DNA of 8,946 nt from Pseudoramibacter faecis (lineage in GTDB: Bacteria > Bacillota > Clostridia > Eubacteriales > Eubacteriaceae): positions 1-8,946 of the forward strand of contig NZ_JAYFFI010000028.1 in assembly GCF_036289405.1 (NCBI RefSeq), written 5' to 3'. The translations under genes and the position numbers were made by a program. The notes beneath the pieces were generated by a model, which ran no database searches, was not told the origin of the DNA, and saw only the letters and a list, made by a program, of their open reading frames with translations. Shown in pieces: positions 1-6,387 of the stretch (position 1 is its first letter; each line of letters begins with the position of its first letter).

Positions 1-383
1 CCTGAGTGTATGTTTGTAGCTGTCCAACCGCACTTATTACAACTCTTTTTAGTTCGTTACACGGAAGCTTCTGTTGTTGTCCCAACCTGCTTAAACGAGT
101 TCATATAACAAGGGATTGGCTGACGGTTTTTATGTCGGATGCAATGACCCAGAAAAGAGCCTCGCCAGACCAACTACTTCCCTCATTATATGAAATAAGT
201 GCAGCAAGTAGAGATTAATCTCTATCTGCTACACTTTTATGGTACTAAAAAAGCCCCTTGGTACTTGGACTATCTCACAACCGATAAATCCATGCTTCCA
301 GGAGGTTCTCACTTTCTAATAGAAAAGGGGTACTTTCATTACTGTTGCGATAAAAAACAGATATTACCATCTGTCGTGCAGTG
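1..383. other. Non-coding stretch left of the dehydratase terminator
   Basis: I see no convincing gene here. The short open frames on the plus strand (6-218 and 199-384) have no good ribosome binding site and no recognisable family, and the minus strand is broken by stops in all frames. Visible structure is a 36-nt near-palindrome at 199-234 (listed separately) and, on the minus strand at about 247-268, a weak imperfect hairpin followed by six T residues that could be a leftover terminator. Positions 1-196 could be decayed coding DNA, but I cannot assign it. Confidence 0.5.
199..234. repeat. 36-nt zero-spacer inverted repeat
   Basis: Two 18-nt arms meet at 216/217 with no spacer; 15 of 18 positions are complementary, and more pair in RNA when G-U pairs are allowed. 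A198-T235 and A197-T236 extend it. A short T run (235-238) follows on the plus strand. It could be a bidirectional terminator for a gene left of the window, a dimer-binding operator, or a remnant of a mobile element end. The sequence alone does not decide. Confidence 0.5.
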
Positions 384-413
384 AAAATCCCCCAAAGGAA
401 TCCTTCGGGGGAT
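384..413 (-). terminator. Rho-independent terminator of the CoA-transferase/dehydratase operon
   Basis: A 12-bp stem (387-398 with 402-413, one G-U pair on the minus-strand transcript) closes a 3-nt loop and is followed by four T residues at 387-384. It starts 14 nt after the dehydratase stop codon at 427-429, as expected for the operon terminator. The T run is short, but the stem is long and rich in G-C pairs. Confidence 0.85.
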
Positions 414-426
414 AAAAGCATGTGGT

Positions 427-1971
427 TTATTCTGCTTTCGGCAAATCCAGAGTGGTACAGATGCGTCCCTCCCTTTTGCCGATGTCACTGATCAACTTGT
501 CACACTCTTCCTGATCCTTTGTGATGCCAGTGGCTACCTTCACCATGTTCTGCAGATGCTTCCAGTCTGTATAAGCACGTGCCATAACAGTAGATGCTTC
601 CTGATTTCCACCTCCGTGGAGTGCCATAGCAGTCCAGTTGGAGCCGCGAACCATATGCTCGATAAAGCGAGCGGCTCTCAAGCGGTCAAAGGCACCGTAA
701 TCCGGATTGCCCGGATTGAAAGCATCCTGACAGAGCTTGCCAACCTCGGGCGAGCGCATATCCAACTCTGACAGAGCAGTCTCACCGAAGCCTGCGATGA
801 TATCGCGAGCATATCGTACCGCTTCAAATGGCATCTTGGTACAGGTGTATTTGCAGGTATGCGACAAAAGCGGATTCGGGATCCAGAACCCGCTGGGGTG
901 CTTGAAGCCTTCCAAACCGGATGCAAGAGACAACGCATATACCGTTTCGGCGGTCATTGCCATCTCTGTCAGCTTTGTCCGAATATGTCCGGCCTTCTGC
1001 ACTCCGATCATCTCGGTCATAAGACTGGCTGCACCGGACAGCGCGGAAACACCTCCGGCTTTGCAGCCGCCGGCAGTCAGACGATGCACAGCCGTAAAAT
1101 AACTCAGAAGTCTGCCAACGTATGCCGTCTCTCCACACATGAACACACGCTCATTCGGCACGAATACCTTGTCAAAATAAACCAGCGCCTGGTGATCCGC
1201 ATAGAGCTTGCCCAGATCGATGCCTTCAATGTCGCCTCCCATCTCGAAGAAGCGTTTGTCCTGCGGAGTACGACCCAGGACAAAGGTGATTCCCGGGCTG
1301 TCAGCCGGAATCGCACATGCCAGCGCAAAATCCTTGTCCTCCGGCTTCATATTGGTCGTCGGAACAATCACAATCTCGTGGGCAAACAGAATACCCGTCT
1401 GGTTACACTTGTAACCGCTGACCACGATACCGTCCTCCCGAATCTCATCCACATGGACATAGCTATCCTTATTGGGCTGCTTGTGAGGCGGAAGCGTTCG
1501 TAGTCCCTTTACATCTGTCACCGTGACGGTGCAACTGTAGTCATTCTTCTGAACATAATCCAGAAAATTCATAAACCGCTTATAGTACTCTGTTCCAAGC
1601 TCCTGATCCATATCATAGGTACAAGGTCCCAGTCCGGCAAATGCCTCGGATCCGGTACAGCGGTGCGTGCAGCATCCGATCACCTCCGCCAGAGCACGAA
1701 CGGCACGGGTTTTCTTATTGGCGTCCTCCGGAGATGTTAAAGGTGCGTTATAAAGACTGACTGTTTCCCCGTTTAACTGGGATGTCGTCGTAAGCAGCTC
1801 CGCCCAATCCGGATTATTATGGAGCTCATATACCTTGGAAATGGCATTGAAGCTCGCTGCCAGAGGTGGAAACGTAGTAAGATCTTCTACCTTTTCACCC
1901 AGGAACCATACATTCATGGGCTTACGTGCACGGATACTCGCCTGGAATTGTTCTTTTGTCATAATCGCCAT
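427..1971 (-). CDS. abfD: 4-hydroxybutyryl-CoA dehydratase family protein (AbfD-like, HpaB superfamily)
   Basis: This 514-residue protein belongs to the 4-hydroxyphenylacetate 3-hydroxylase/4-hydroxybutyryl-CoA dehydratase family. Known members are cytoplasmic, oxygen-sensitive flavoproteins with a [4Fe-4S] cluster that convert 4-hydroxybutyryl-CoA to crotonyl-CoA through a ketyl radical and also isomerise vinylacetyl-CoA. Seen here: C101 and C105 in CTHRC, and H296 and C303 in HRLTAGGCK. The spacings of 4 and 7 equal those of the cluster ligands C99/C103 and H292/C299 of the Clostridium aminobutyricum enzyme. The QTG at 191-193 fits the flavin/substrate loop. The VFVPNERVFM stretch (269-278) is typical of the family. 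It is about 24 residues longer than the 490-residue reference. The start at 1971 is supported by AAGGAGGT seven nt upstream; the next ATG (1962) is too far from it. It is the last gene of an operon with the CoA-transferase, 81 bp apart. By recalled alignment, several active-site positions differ (Y296 to A300, E257 to Q261, Q101 to H103), so the substrate may differ. Family certain, reaction less so. Confidence 0.88.
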   Translation of the reverse strand: MAIMTKEQFQASIRARKPMNVWFLGEKVEDLTTFPPLAASFNAISKVYELHNNPDWAELLTTTSQLNGETVSLYNAPLTSPEDANKKTRAVRALAEVIGCCTHRCTGSEAFAGLGPCTYDMDQELGTEYYKRFMNFLDYVQKNDYSCTVTVTDVKGLRTLPPHKQPNKDSYVHVDEIREDGIVVSGYKCNQTGILFAHEIVIVPTTNMKPEDKDFALACAIPADSPGITFVLGRTPQDKRFFEMGGDIEGIDLGKLYADHQALVYFDKVFVPNERVFMCGETAYVGRLLSYFTAVHRLTAGGCKAGGVSALSGAASLMTEMIGVQKAGHIRTKLTEMAMTAETVYALSLASGLEGFKHPSGFWIPNPLLSHTCKYTCTKMPFEAVRYARDIIAGFGETALSELDMRSPEVGKLCQDAFNPGNPDYGAFDRLRAARFIEHMVRGSNWTAMALHGGGNQEASTVMARAYTDWKHLQNMVKVATGITKDQEECDKLISDIGKREGRICTTLDLPKAE

Positions 1972-2052
1972 GGTTCAACCTCCTTCTGTTCCTTACTTTT
2001 TCCACATCCCTCACCTGGGAAACACGGATTAATCAGCGCCTTCCCGTCGTCA

Positions 2053-3354
2053 TCAGATGATAAGGTGCATTTTTCGGGCGGCATGGGTCAGTTCCTCGCG
2101 GAAGTTTGGATGTGCAATACTGATGAGCGCTTTGGCACGCTCTGAACACGTCGTTCCTTTCAGTCTCACCATTCCCTGTTCTGTGACAATATAGTCCACA
2201 TCATTCCGCGTAGTGGTCACACAGGACCCTTCCGTGAGAATCGGTTTGATCTTTGAAATCGTCCCCTTCCTGGCCGCGGACTTGAACGCCAAGAAGGATT
2301 TCCCTCCCTTAGACGCCGCCGCGCCGCGGATAAAGTCAACCTGACCGCCGGCTCCGCTGAAGTTCTTCGGTCCAATGGTTTCTGAGCAGACCTGTCCGAA
2401 CAAATCAATCTCCATGCAGGAATTGATGGAAACAACATTGTCGTTCTGCGCGATCACAAAGGGATCATTTACATAATCCACCGGAAGAAACTCCACGCCC
2501 GGATTGTCATCGATAAAGTCATAGGTGCTCCGCGCACCAAAACTGAAGGTGACAATCGTCTTTCCCCGGCGAATCTTTTTGCGATCATTGGTGATGACTC
2601 CCGCGTTGGTCAGATCCACAATGCTGTCACAAAACATCTCGCTGTGAACTCCCAGATCCCGTTTGTCCATAAGAGCTTGCGTCACTGCGTTCGGAATACC
2701 GCCAATCCCCAGCTGCAGCGTTGCTCCGTTACAGATTTCCTCTGCGATCATGCCGCCGATGATCTGATCATCCTTGCTGACGGGCGCAGGCGGAACCTCC
2801 GTGATGGGAACATCGTTTTCTGTCAGAGCATTCACCTCCGAAATATGAATATGGCTTCCAAATGTCCTTGGCATGGTCGGATTGACCTCCAGGAATAATC
2901 GCTTTGCCTTTTTTCGGATCTCGCTCACATCTGCCGCCGTGCCGCAGCTGAAATATCCATGCTTGTCCATCGGCGAAACCGTGCAGTAGAATACGTCCGG
3001 TCCATCCAGCACCTGCTTCCACAATACGGGCACCTGACCGTAATGGCCGGGAAGATAATCTGCCCGTCCTTCCCAGATTGCTTCCCTGTCGAATCCGCTT
3101 ACAAAATGTGAAACATGCCTGATATGAGCTTCCATGCCTAGCGCCATGTACTTTTGATCCCGCATGGGCAAAAGGATGTAATGTCGAATGCCTGTCAATC
3201 CTTCCCGTTCCGCCCGCTCAGCCAATGCTTGCAGGATCGCGACAGGTTCTGCGATCTGTCCGTTGCTTAGACAGATGTCACCTGACTGAAAAAGCTCTGC
3301 CAATTCTGCCGGACTTCTCCGTTTTTCCTGATACATTTTCTTCCATCGCTCCAT
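2053..3354 (-). CDS. Acyl-CoA:carboxylate CoA-transferase (4-hydroxybutyrate/butyrate-acetate type)
   Basis: This 433-residue protein is a family I CoA-transferase of the acetyl-CoA hydrolase/transferase group (AbfT, Cat1/Cat2, But). Such enzymes move CoA between acetyl-CoA or butyryl-CoA and an organic acid through a glutamyl-CoA thioester. Seen here: GIGGIPNAV (216-224), which forms the CoA oxyanion loop; HSEMFCDS (237-244) with E239 as the expected nucleophile (E238 in C. aminobutyricum AbfT); FGQVCSETIGP (319-329); GGQVDFIRG (336-344); and VDYIVTEQG (386-394) near the C-terminus. Length is full for the family. AGGAGG lies 8 nt before the ATG. It has its own promoter in the 106-bp gap after the regulator (listed separately) and is followed after 81 bp by the dehydratase. 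Together they suggest activation of a hydroxy-acid to its CoA ester followed by dehydration. The exact acid cannot be read from sequence; butyryl-CoA:acetate transferase is an alternative. Confidence 0.88.
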   Translation of the reverse strand: MERWKKMYQEKRRSPAELAELFQSGDICLSNGQIAEPVAILQALAERAEREGLTGIRHYILLPMRDQKYMALGMEAHIRHVSHFVSGFDREAIWEGRADYLPGHYGQVPVLWKQVLDGPDVFYCTVSPMDKHGYFSCGTAADVSEIRKKAKRLFLEVNPTMPRTFGSHIHISEVNALTENDVPITEVPPAPVSKDDQIIGGMIAEEICNGATLQLGIGGIPNAVTQALMDKRDLGVHSEMFCDSIVDLTNAGVITNDRKKIRRGKTIVTFSFGARSTYDFIDDNPGVEFLPVDYVNDPFVIAQNDNVVSINSCMEIDLFGQVCSETIGPKNFSGAGGQVDFIRGAAASKGGKSFLAFKSAARKGTISKIKPILTEGSCVTTTRNDVDYIVTEQGMVRLKGTTCSERAKALISIAHPNFREELTHAARKMHLII

Positions 3355-3404
3355 CTGTGTCTCCTCCTCTCCTTTTACTCATACTCATTTGGAAGCTTTT
3401 CTCG

Positions 3405-3460
3405 ATTGTAACACATGCACCGTTCCTAACGGGCACCTCCCCCGTTCCTCAGTCGTTCTC
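3405..3460 (-). promoter_or_regulatory. Promoter and four-heptamer operator of the CoA-transferase
   Basis: On the minus strand an extended -10 box, TG-T-TACAAT, lies at 3413-3405, about 50 nt before the CoA-transferase ATG. Upstream are four heptamers exactly 11 bp apart: GAGAACG (3460-3454), AGGAACG (3449-3443), AGGTGCC (3438-3432, weak) and AGGAACG (3427-3421). The last one ends 10 bp before TACAAT. The array abuts the regulator stop codon at 3463-3461. No good -35 hexamer is visible, as is usual for activator-dependent promoters. The same layout lies before the regulator gene. Repeats one helical turn apart close to the -10 are the known binding mode of SARP and OmpR-type winged-helix activators; binding by the neighbouring regulator is inferred. 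Confidence 0.75.
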
Positions 3461-4732
3461 CTATTCCTTTTCGTATTTTCTTTCCAGCATTCCCAACGTG
3501 TATTCTCCCCACGGATAATTCTCCAGATAGACTCCGTGGAATAAGTTTCTGTATTGCGGTTCTCCAGACAGATATTGAAACAAATCGCATTCAAATCTGT
3601 CCGGAATCACATGCCGTTCCCCGGTCTTGCTGTTTGACTCGACGATATCATCCGCACCATATGCCGCAAGCTCGGCAATCAGATTCATATACGCCTTTCG
3701 GCAGCGCGTCATTGTGCGGCTGCTTACAGGCTCATTCTCCCACAGACACCCAATGATATCCCCACGGCTGGCAAATCCGCCGCGTCTGTCAACCAGTACA
3801 GCCAGAAGTTCCTTGGCCTTTGCCGATCGGAACGGAATGGCATGTCCATTCACAAAAACGTCGAAATAACCAAAAGTTCGAATATAAATCCCCCGTTTCC
3901 AGTTTAAACGGGAAGGTACAAAGTCATTCTCCGATTTGTATTCAGCAAAAGCAAACACAAGCTTGTCACTGTTTGGAGCCCTATACCCCGTAATAAATAA
4001 ACGCGAATAGCAATGATCTTTTCTGCGAATGTTGAACACCCCTGACTGTACTTGCCCATCCTCCTGCAGCTCCTTGAAAAACCTTACAAACCGCTCGGTA
4101 TCCTCCGGATGGACATTGCTCAAAACGGACATCCCGCTCTTTTCAATAAAATCCGCCGAATTGTCGTACCCTAAGAGATGGGCGCCCCTTTCACTTACAG
4201 ACACAATCGAATAATAGTCGTCACACCTGCAGCAGATCAGACTCACAGGAAGACTCTTGTTGAGACAGCTTCTCTGAATCGCATCTTCTATCCGGGTATT
4301 CATACACTCCACCTGTTCAAAGGAACCCTGCGGCACCAGCTCCAACTGCCGTATTTTCCATCTGCTATCGTCTGCAATACAAATAATAAAAATACGCAGC
4401 GTCGTTTTGTCCTTCGTAATACAGTCCTCATACAACACGGGTCCCGACACGATCTGTATCCTCTCACAGACCCCGGTTTCCTGCAGATCTCCAATGACTA
4501 CCCTGGTATTTGGATGAATGCGATACATGTTCTCCTGCAGCTGCTTATGCCCATTCGTACTGTAGGAAATGCCTCCGGAAAACATGTCAAACCACACCAC
4601 AATATCGACCAGATATCGCCGCGCCTTCTCCCAGTTCCTCTGATTGATATAAGCTTTCAAAAATGTACGCACAACATCGGTTGCCGCTACTTTGTTTTTC
4701 TTTGTAAATGTATCACAAGAATTTGTTTTCAT
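3461..4732 (-). CDS. Transcriptional regulator with SnoaL-like, PAS and SARP-type winged-helix domains
   Basis: I read this as a 423-residue regulator. An ATG 60 bp upstream (4792) is in frame, but I prefer 4732: GGGGAGGG lies about 9 nt before it, and a -10 box at 4772-4767 puts the transcript start near 4760, inside any longer reading frame. Residues about 18-137 resemble an NTF2/SnoaL-like sensor fold. Residues about 160-265 look like a PAS domain (LLGYD 187-191, HPED 208-211). Residues about 283-385 form a winged helix of the OmpR/SARP type (FGYFDVFVNG 287-296, AKAKELLAVLVDRRG 304-318, then a recognition region near 336-357). The tail (about 394-423, with YLENYPWGEY) resembles the start of a BTAD domain that is not completed. 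No receiver or kinase domain is present, so it is probably a one-component sensor. It precedes the CoA-transferase/dehydratase pair, and both its own promoter and theirs carry the same phased heptamers. I infer autoregulation and control of the pair; the ligand is unknown. Confidence 0.8.
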   Translation of the reverse strand: MKTNSCDTFTKKNKVAATDVVRTFLKAYINQRNWEKARRYLVDIVVWFDMFSGGISYSTNGHKQLQENMYRIHPNTRVVIGDLQETGVCERIQIVSGPVLYEDCITKDKTTLRIFIICIADDSRWKIRQLELVPQGSFEQVECMNTRIEDAIQRSCLNKSLPVSLICCRCDDYYSIVSVSERGAHLLGYDNSADFIEKSGMSVLSNVHPEDTERFVRFFKELQEDGQVQSGVFNIRRKDHCYSRLFITGYRAPNSDKLVFAFAEYKSENDFVPSRLNWKRGIYIRTFGYFDVFVNGHAIPFRSAKAKELLAVLVDRRGGFASRGDIIGCLWENEPVSSRTMTRCRKAYMNLIAELAAYGADDIVESNSKTGERHVIPDRFECDLFQYLSGEPQYRNLFHGVYLENYPWGEYTLGMLERKYEKE

Positions 4733-4766
4733 AATCTCAAACCCTCCCCGTGTTACCTTAATTATC

Positions 4767-4821
4767 ATTATACAGAAATCGCGTTCCTCCACAAGTCCTC
4801 TTGCGTTCCTTCCTCGTTATT
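4767..4821 (-). promoter_or_regulatory. Promoter and four-heptamer operator of the regulator gene
   Basis: A perfect TATAAT -10 box lies at 4772-4767, about 35 nt before the preferred ATG at 4732. Upstream are four heptamers exactly 11 bp apart: AATAACG (4821-4815, weak), AGGAACG (4810-4804), AGGACTT (4799-4793, weak) and AGGAACG (4788-4782), the last ending 9 bp before the -10. The strong/weak order and 22-bp spacing of the two perfect copies match the CoA-transferase promoter. Predicted transcription start is near 4760. Read with the regulator domains, this suggests that the regulator controls its own synthesis. Confidence 0.78.
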
Positions 4822-4860
4822 CAGCACGCCCCATATCCTTCCTATAATTGCTTTTCATGA

Positions 4861-4894
4861 GAAAAAGCCTTGCAACAAAATCTGCTGCAGAGCC
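4861..4894 (-). terminator. Terminator after the surface-protein remnant
   Basis: On the minus strand the arms 4894-4883 and 4877-4866 pair. The inner part is 7 bp (TGCAGCA with TGTTGCA) around a 5-nt loop, and the outer part continues with one mismatch and some G-U pairs. A T run follows at 4866-4862. It lies about 45 nt after the stop of the sortase-anchor remnant and just upstream of the regulator operator, so it insulates the two. Confidence 0.65.
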
Positions 4895-4938
4895 GGGATA
4901 TTCCGATTCCATTATTTCGTTTCAGGTATTTATTTTGT

Positions 4939-5336
4939 TTAGCAACAGCTGCGCCTGCGATATACAAGCACGCCGACCAGAGCCGCGTCGGAAATCAGCA
5001 TGATCACAAGGCCTAAGAGCATGTTGCTTTCACCGCCGGTGCGTGCGGCAGGCTTGGTGATCTTTGGAGGCAGATCTGTGGGCACCACAGTCTACTTGTC
5101 GAAACTGTCAAGAGTAACAGGGTATCCGGTATGGGCGTAGTCTCTGCCGTGTAAGAGATTACCGGTTTCTCGAAGTCCACATCCGCCGTTCTGCCATCCG
5201 TGACTACTGCATGCAAGCGGGCACTCTGGCTTGTCAAAAGTCCCGTATCGTTTCCTGCCGCCGTCTGCAGATTGGTAAGCACAACCTGAATAAAAATTCC
5301 GAATTGACTTAAGTTGACCGAATACTGGTATTTCAT
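4939..5336 (-). pseudogene. C-terminal remnant of a sortase-anchored surface protein
   Basis: The minus strand encodes a stub of a cell-wall-anchored protein in two frames. From 5336 the first frame gives about 80 residues of an unrecognised extracellular-type region ending in a Thr/Pro-containing stretch (TAETTPIPDT). Near 5085-5095 the sense must pass to another frame, which then reads VPTDLPPKITKPAARTGG, SNMLLG, a hydrophobic segment, VYRRRSCC and a TAA at 4941-4939. A TG-containing sorting motif, then SN, a membrane segment and a Tyr-Arg-Arg-Arg tail is the standard C-terminus of Clostridia sortase substrates; the motif here (ARTGG) is a degenerate form of LPxTG. A TAG at 5094 in the second frame is avoided if a single 1-nt indel lies just after it. 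No signal peptide is present and the first frame covers only 107 codons, so most of the gene is missing. A weak GGGAAAGG precedes the ATG at 5336, but I think the gene is dead. Confidence 0.65.
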
Positions 5337-5775
5337 ATCCTTTCCCTAAAATAAGCGCAAACGTTCAAACCTAATCGTTATAATTCGTCAACTTGCCATA
5401 GCAACTTATCAGCAGAAAGTTGATGCAAAAGCATTTCTCCCTTTTGATGTTTGCGTAGGTATGCGTGTGCCGATACAAATAGCAAAGAACACGATCTTAT
5501 CGCCGTGCAAACGGCTCCACGAATGAAAGCAGATATTCGACTGCCCGTTTTTTTCATGCGGTGATGGCAAACAAAATGGTCGGTATCCCTGCTGTCGTTT
5601 CAAAATGTGAAAACAGTTCAAACTCTTCCGATTTCTATCTTCATTATTGCGCTTTGCAAAAATTCTTGTTTACCGATTGCCTTTTGGTGAATTATGCCAT
5701 GAAATTGTGAACATTTCCACCTGTTGCCGCTGCGTATTTGCGGAATAATATAAGGTTAGCGATCCGTTTATTATT
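5337..5775. other. AT-rich stretch with no convincing gene
   Basis: Between the surface-protein remnant and the decayed transporter operon I see no feature with family support. Two overlapping minus-strand frames exist (5378-5557 and 5409-5621), neither with a good ribosome binding site; the first is listed as a doubtful small gene. The composition is visibly richer in A and T than the operon that begins at 5776, which suggests a junction between DNA of different origin or age. Confidence 0.5.
5378..5557 (-). CDS. Doubtful 59-residue open reading frame
   Basis: An ATG at 5557 opens a 59-codon frame ending in TAA at 5380-5378. The predicted peptide begins MKKTGSRISAF, has a moderately hydrophobic middle (about residues 11-33, three of its residues Cys or Arg) and a charged tail ending LLWQVDEL. 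There is no purine-rich ribosome site before the ATG, and an overlapping frame of similar length exists, so this may be chance or the residue of a larger decayed gene. I do not recognise it. Confidence 0.15.
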   Translation of the reverse strand: MKKTGSRISAFIRGAVCTAIRSCSLLFVSAHAYLRKHQKGEMLLHQLSADKLLWQVDEL

Positions 5776-6387
5776 TTGATATCTGCGCCATGCACATGCC
5801 TTCACTGCGGGAATGCCCCATACCATCCAGGCACATGCTCATTCCGAAAATGCCTCTTTAACCGCCATTTTGCCGCCGAGGTGTGCGGGCTGCGCAAATG
5901 GTCGGTGCTCCGGGGGATTTCCCTCCGGTTTTACACCGGGGAAATCGCGACCGCCGTCGGCGTGAACGGCGCCGGCAAATCGACTCTGGCCAAACTTCTC
6001 ACCGGTTCTCTTCGGCCCGACGGCGGCACGGTGCACACCGACGATCTGCCCTTTTACGTCATGCAAGGCGCCGATTACCAGCTTTTCGACACCAGCGTCG
6101 CCGGCGAGCTTGAGATCGGCCGGAGCCGGCTGTCTGCGGCGCAAAAAAGGCAAGCCTGCAGCCCCTGGGACTGTGGCCCTACCGCAACGCCCATCCTTTC
6201 AATACTGAGCGGCGGCGAAAAGCAGCGGCTGCAGATTGCCGCGGCCTCCCTCTCCGAGGCGACGCTCATCATCTTTGACGAACCCGCCAGCGAACTCGGT
6301 GTCCGGGCCATGAGCCGGGTGGCTGCCTTCGGCGATCTGAATCAAATTTTTAAAGAAATGGAGACATGCAATGAAACCTTAGACTGA
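5776..6387 (+). pseudogene. Remnant of an ECF-type ABC transporter ATPase (EcfA/CbiO-like)
   Basis: An open frame of 203 codons from a TTG at 5776 contains an ABC ATPase of the energy-coupling-factor class, which powers vitamin or metal uptake with an S component and EcfT. Homology begins near residue 31. Seen: Walker A GVNGAGKST (62-70), Q-loop VMQGADYQLF (95-104), signature LSGGEKQR (144-151), Walker B LIIFDEP (164-170). The D-loop is degraded (SELG in place of SGLD), and the switch-histidine region is absent: the frame jumps from VRAMSRVAA to what looks like the family's extreme C-terminus (LNQIFKEME), implying an internal deletion of roughly 80 residues. Between about 6160 and 6203 the conserved sense (GLWPYRNAHPF) lies in another frame, so two compensating indels are hidden inside this open frame. 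Many relatives are double ATPases; no other half and no EcfT are visible. The gene should be non-functional. It runs into the S-component remnant at 6371. Confidence 0.75.

Noticed and set aside
859..1503. Plus-strand 214-codon open frame opposite the dehydratase
   Set aside because: The minus strand carries a full-length conserved enzyme here; the plus frame shows no family features.
1972..2052. A separate promoter for the dehydratase
   Set aside because: The 81-bp gap has a good ribosome site but no phased heptamers, no clear -10 and no terminator, so cotranscription with the CoA-transferase is simpler.
2152..2158. Another AGGAACG heptamer (minus strand) inside the CoA-transferase gene
   Set aside because: It is a single copy with no partners at 11-bp steps and no -10 box nearby; expected by chance.
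3420..3446. Possible hairpin terminator after the regulator (AACGGG with CCCGTT)
   Set aside because: No T run follows it on the minus strand, and its arms are largely parts of the phased operator repeats.
4178..4942. Plus-strand 254-codon open frame opposite the regulator
   Set aside because: It is antisense to the regulator, its operator and the surface-protein terminator, has no ribosome site or family signal, and its composition is that of a shadow frame.
5409..5621. Minus-strand 70-codon frame
   Set aside because: It overlaps another equally weak frame, has no ribosome site and no recognised motif; I cannot support it as a gene.
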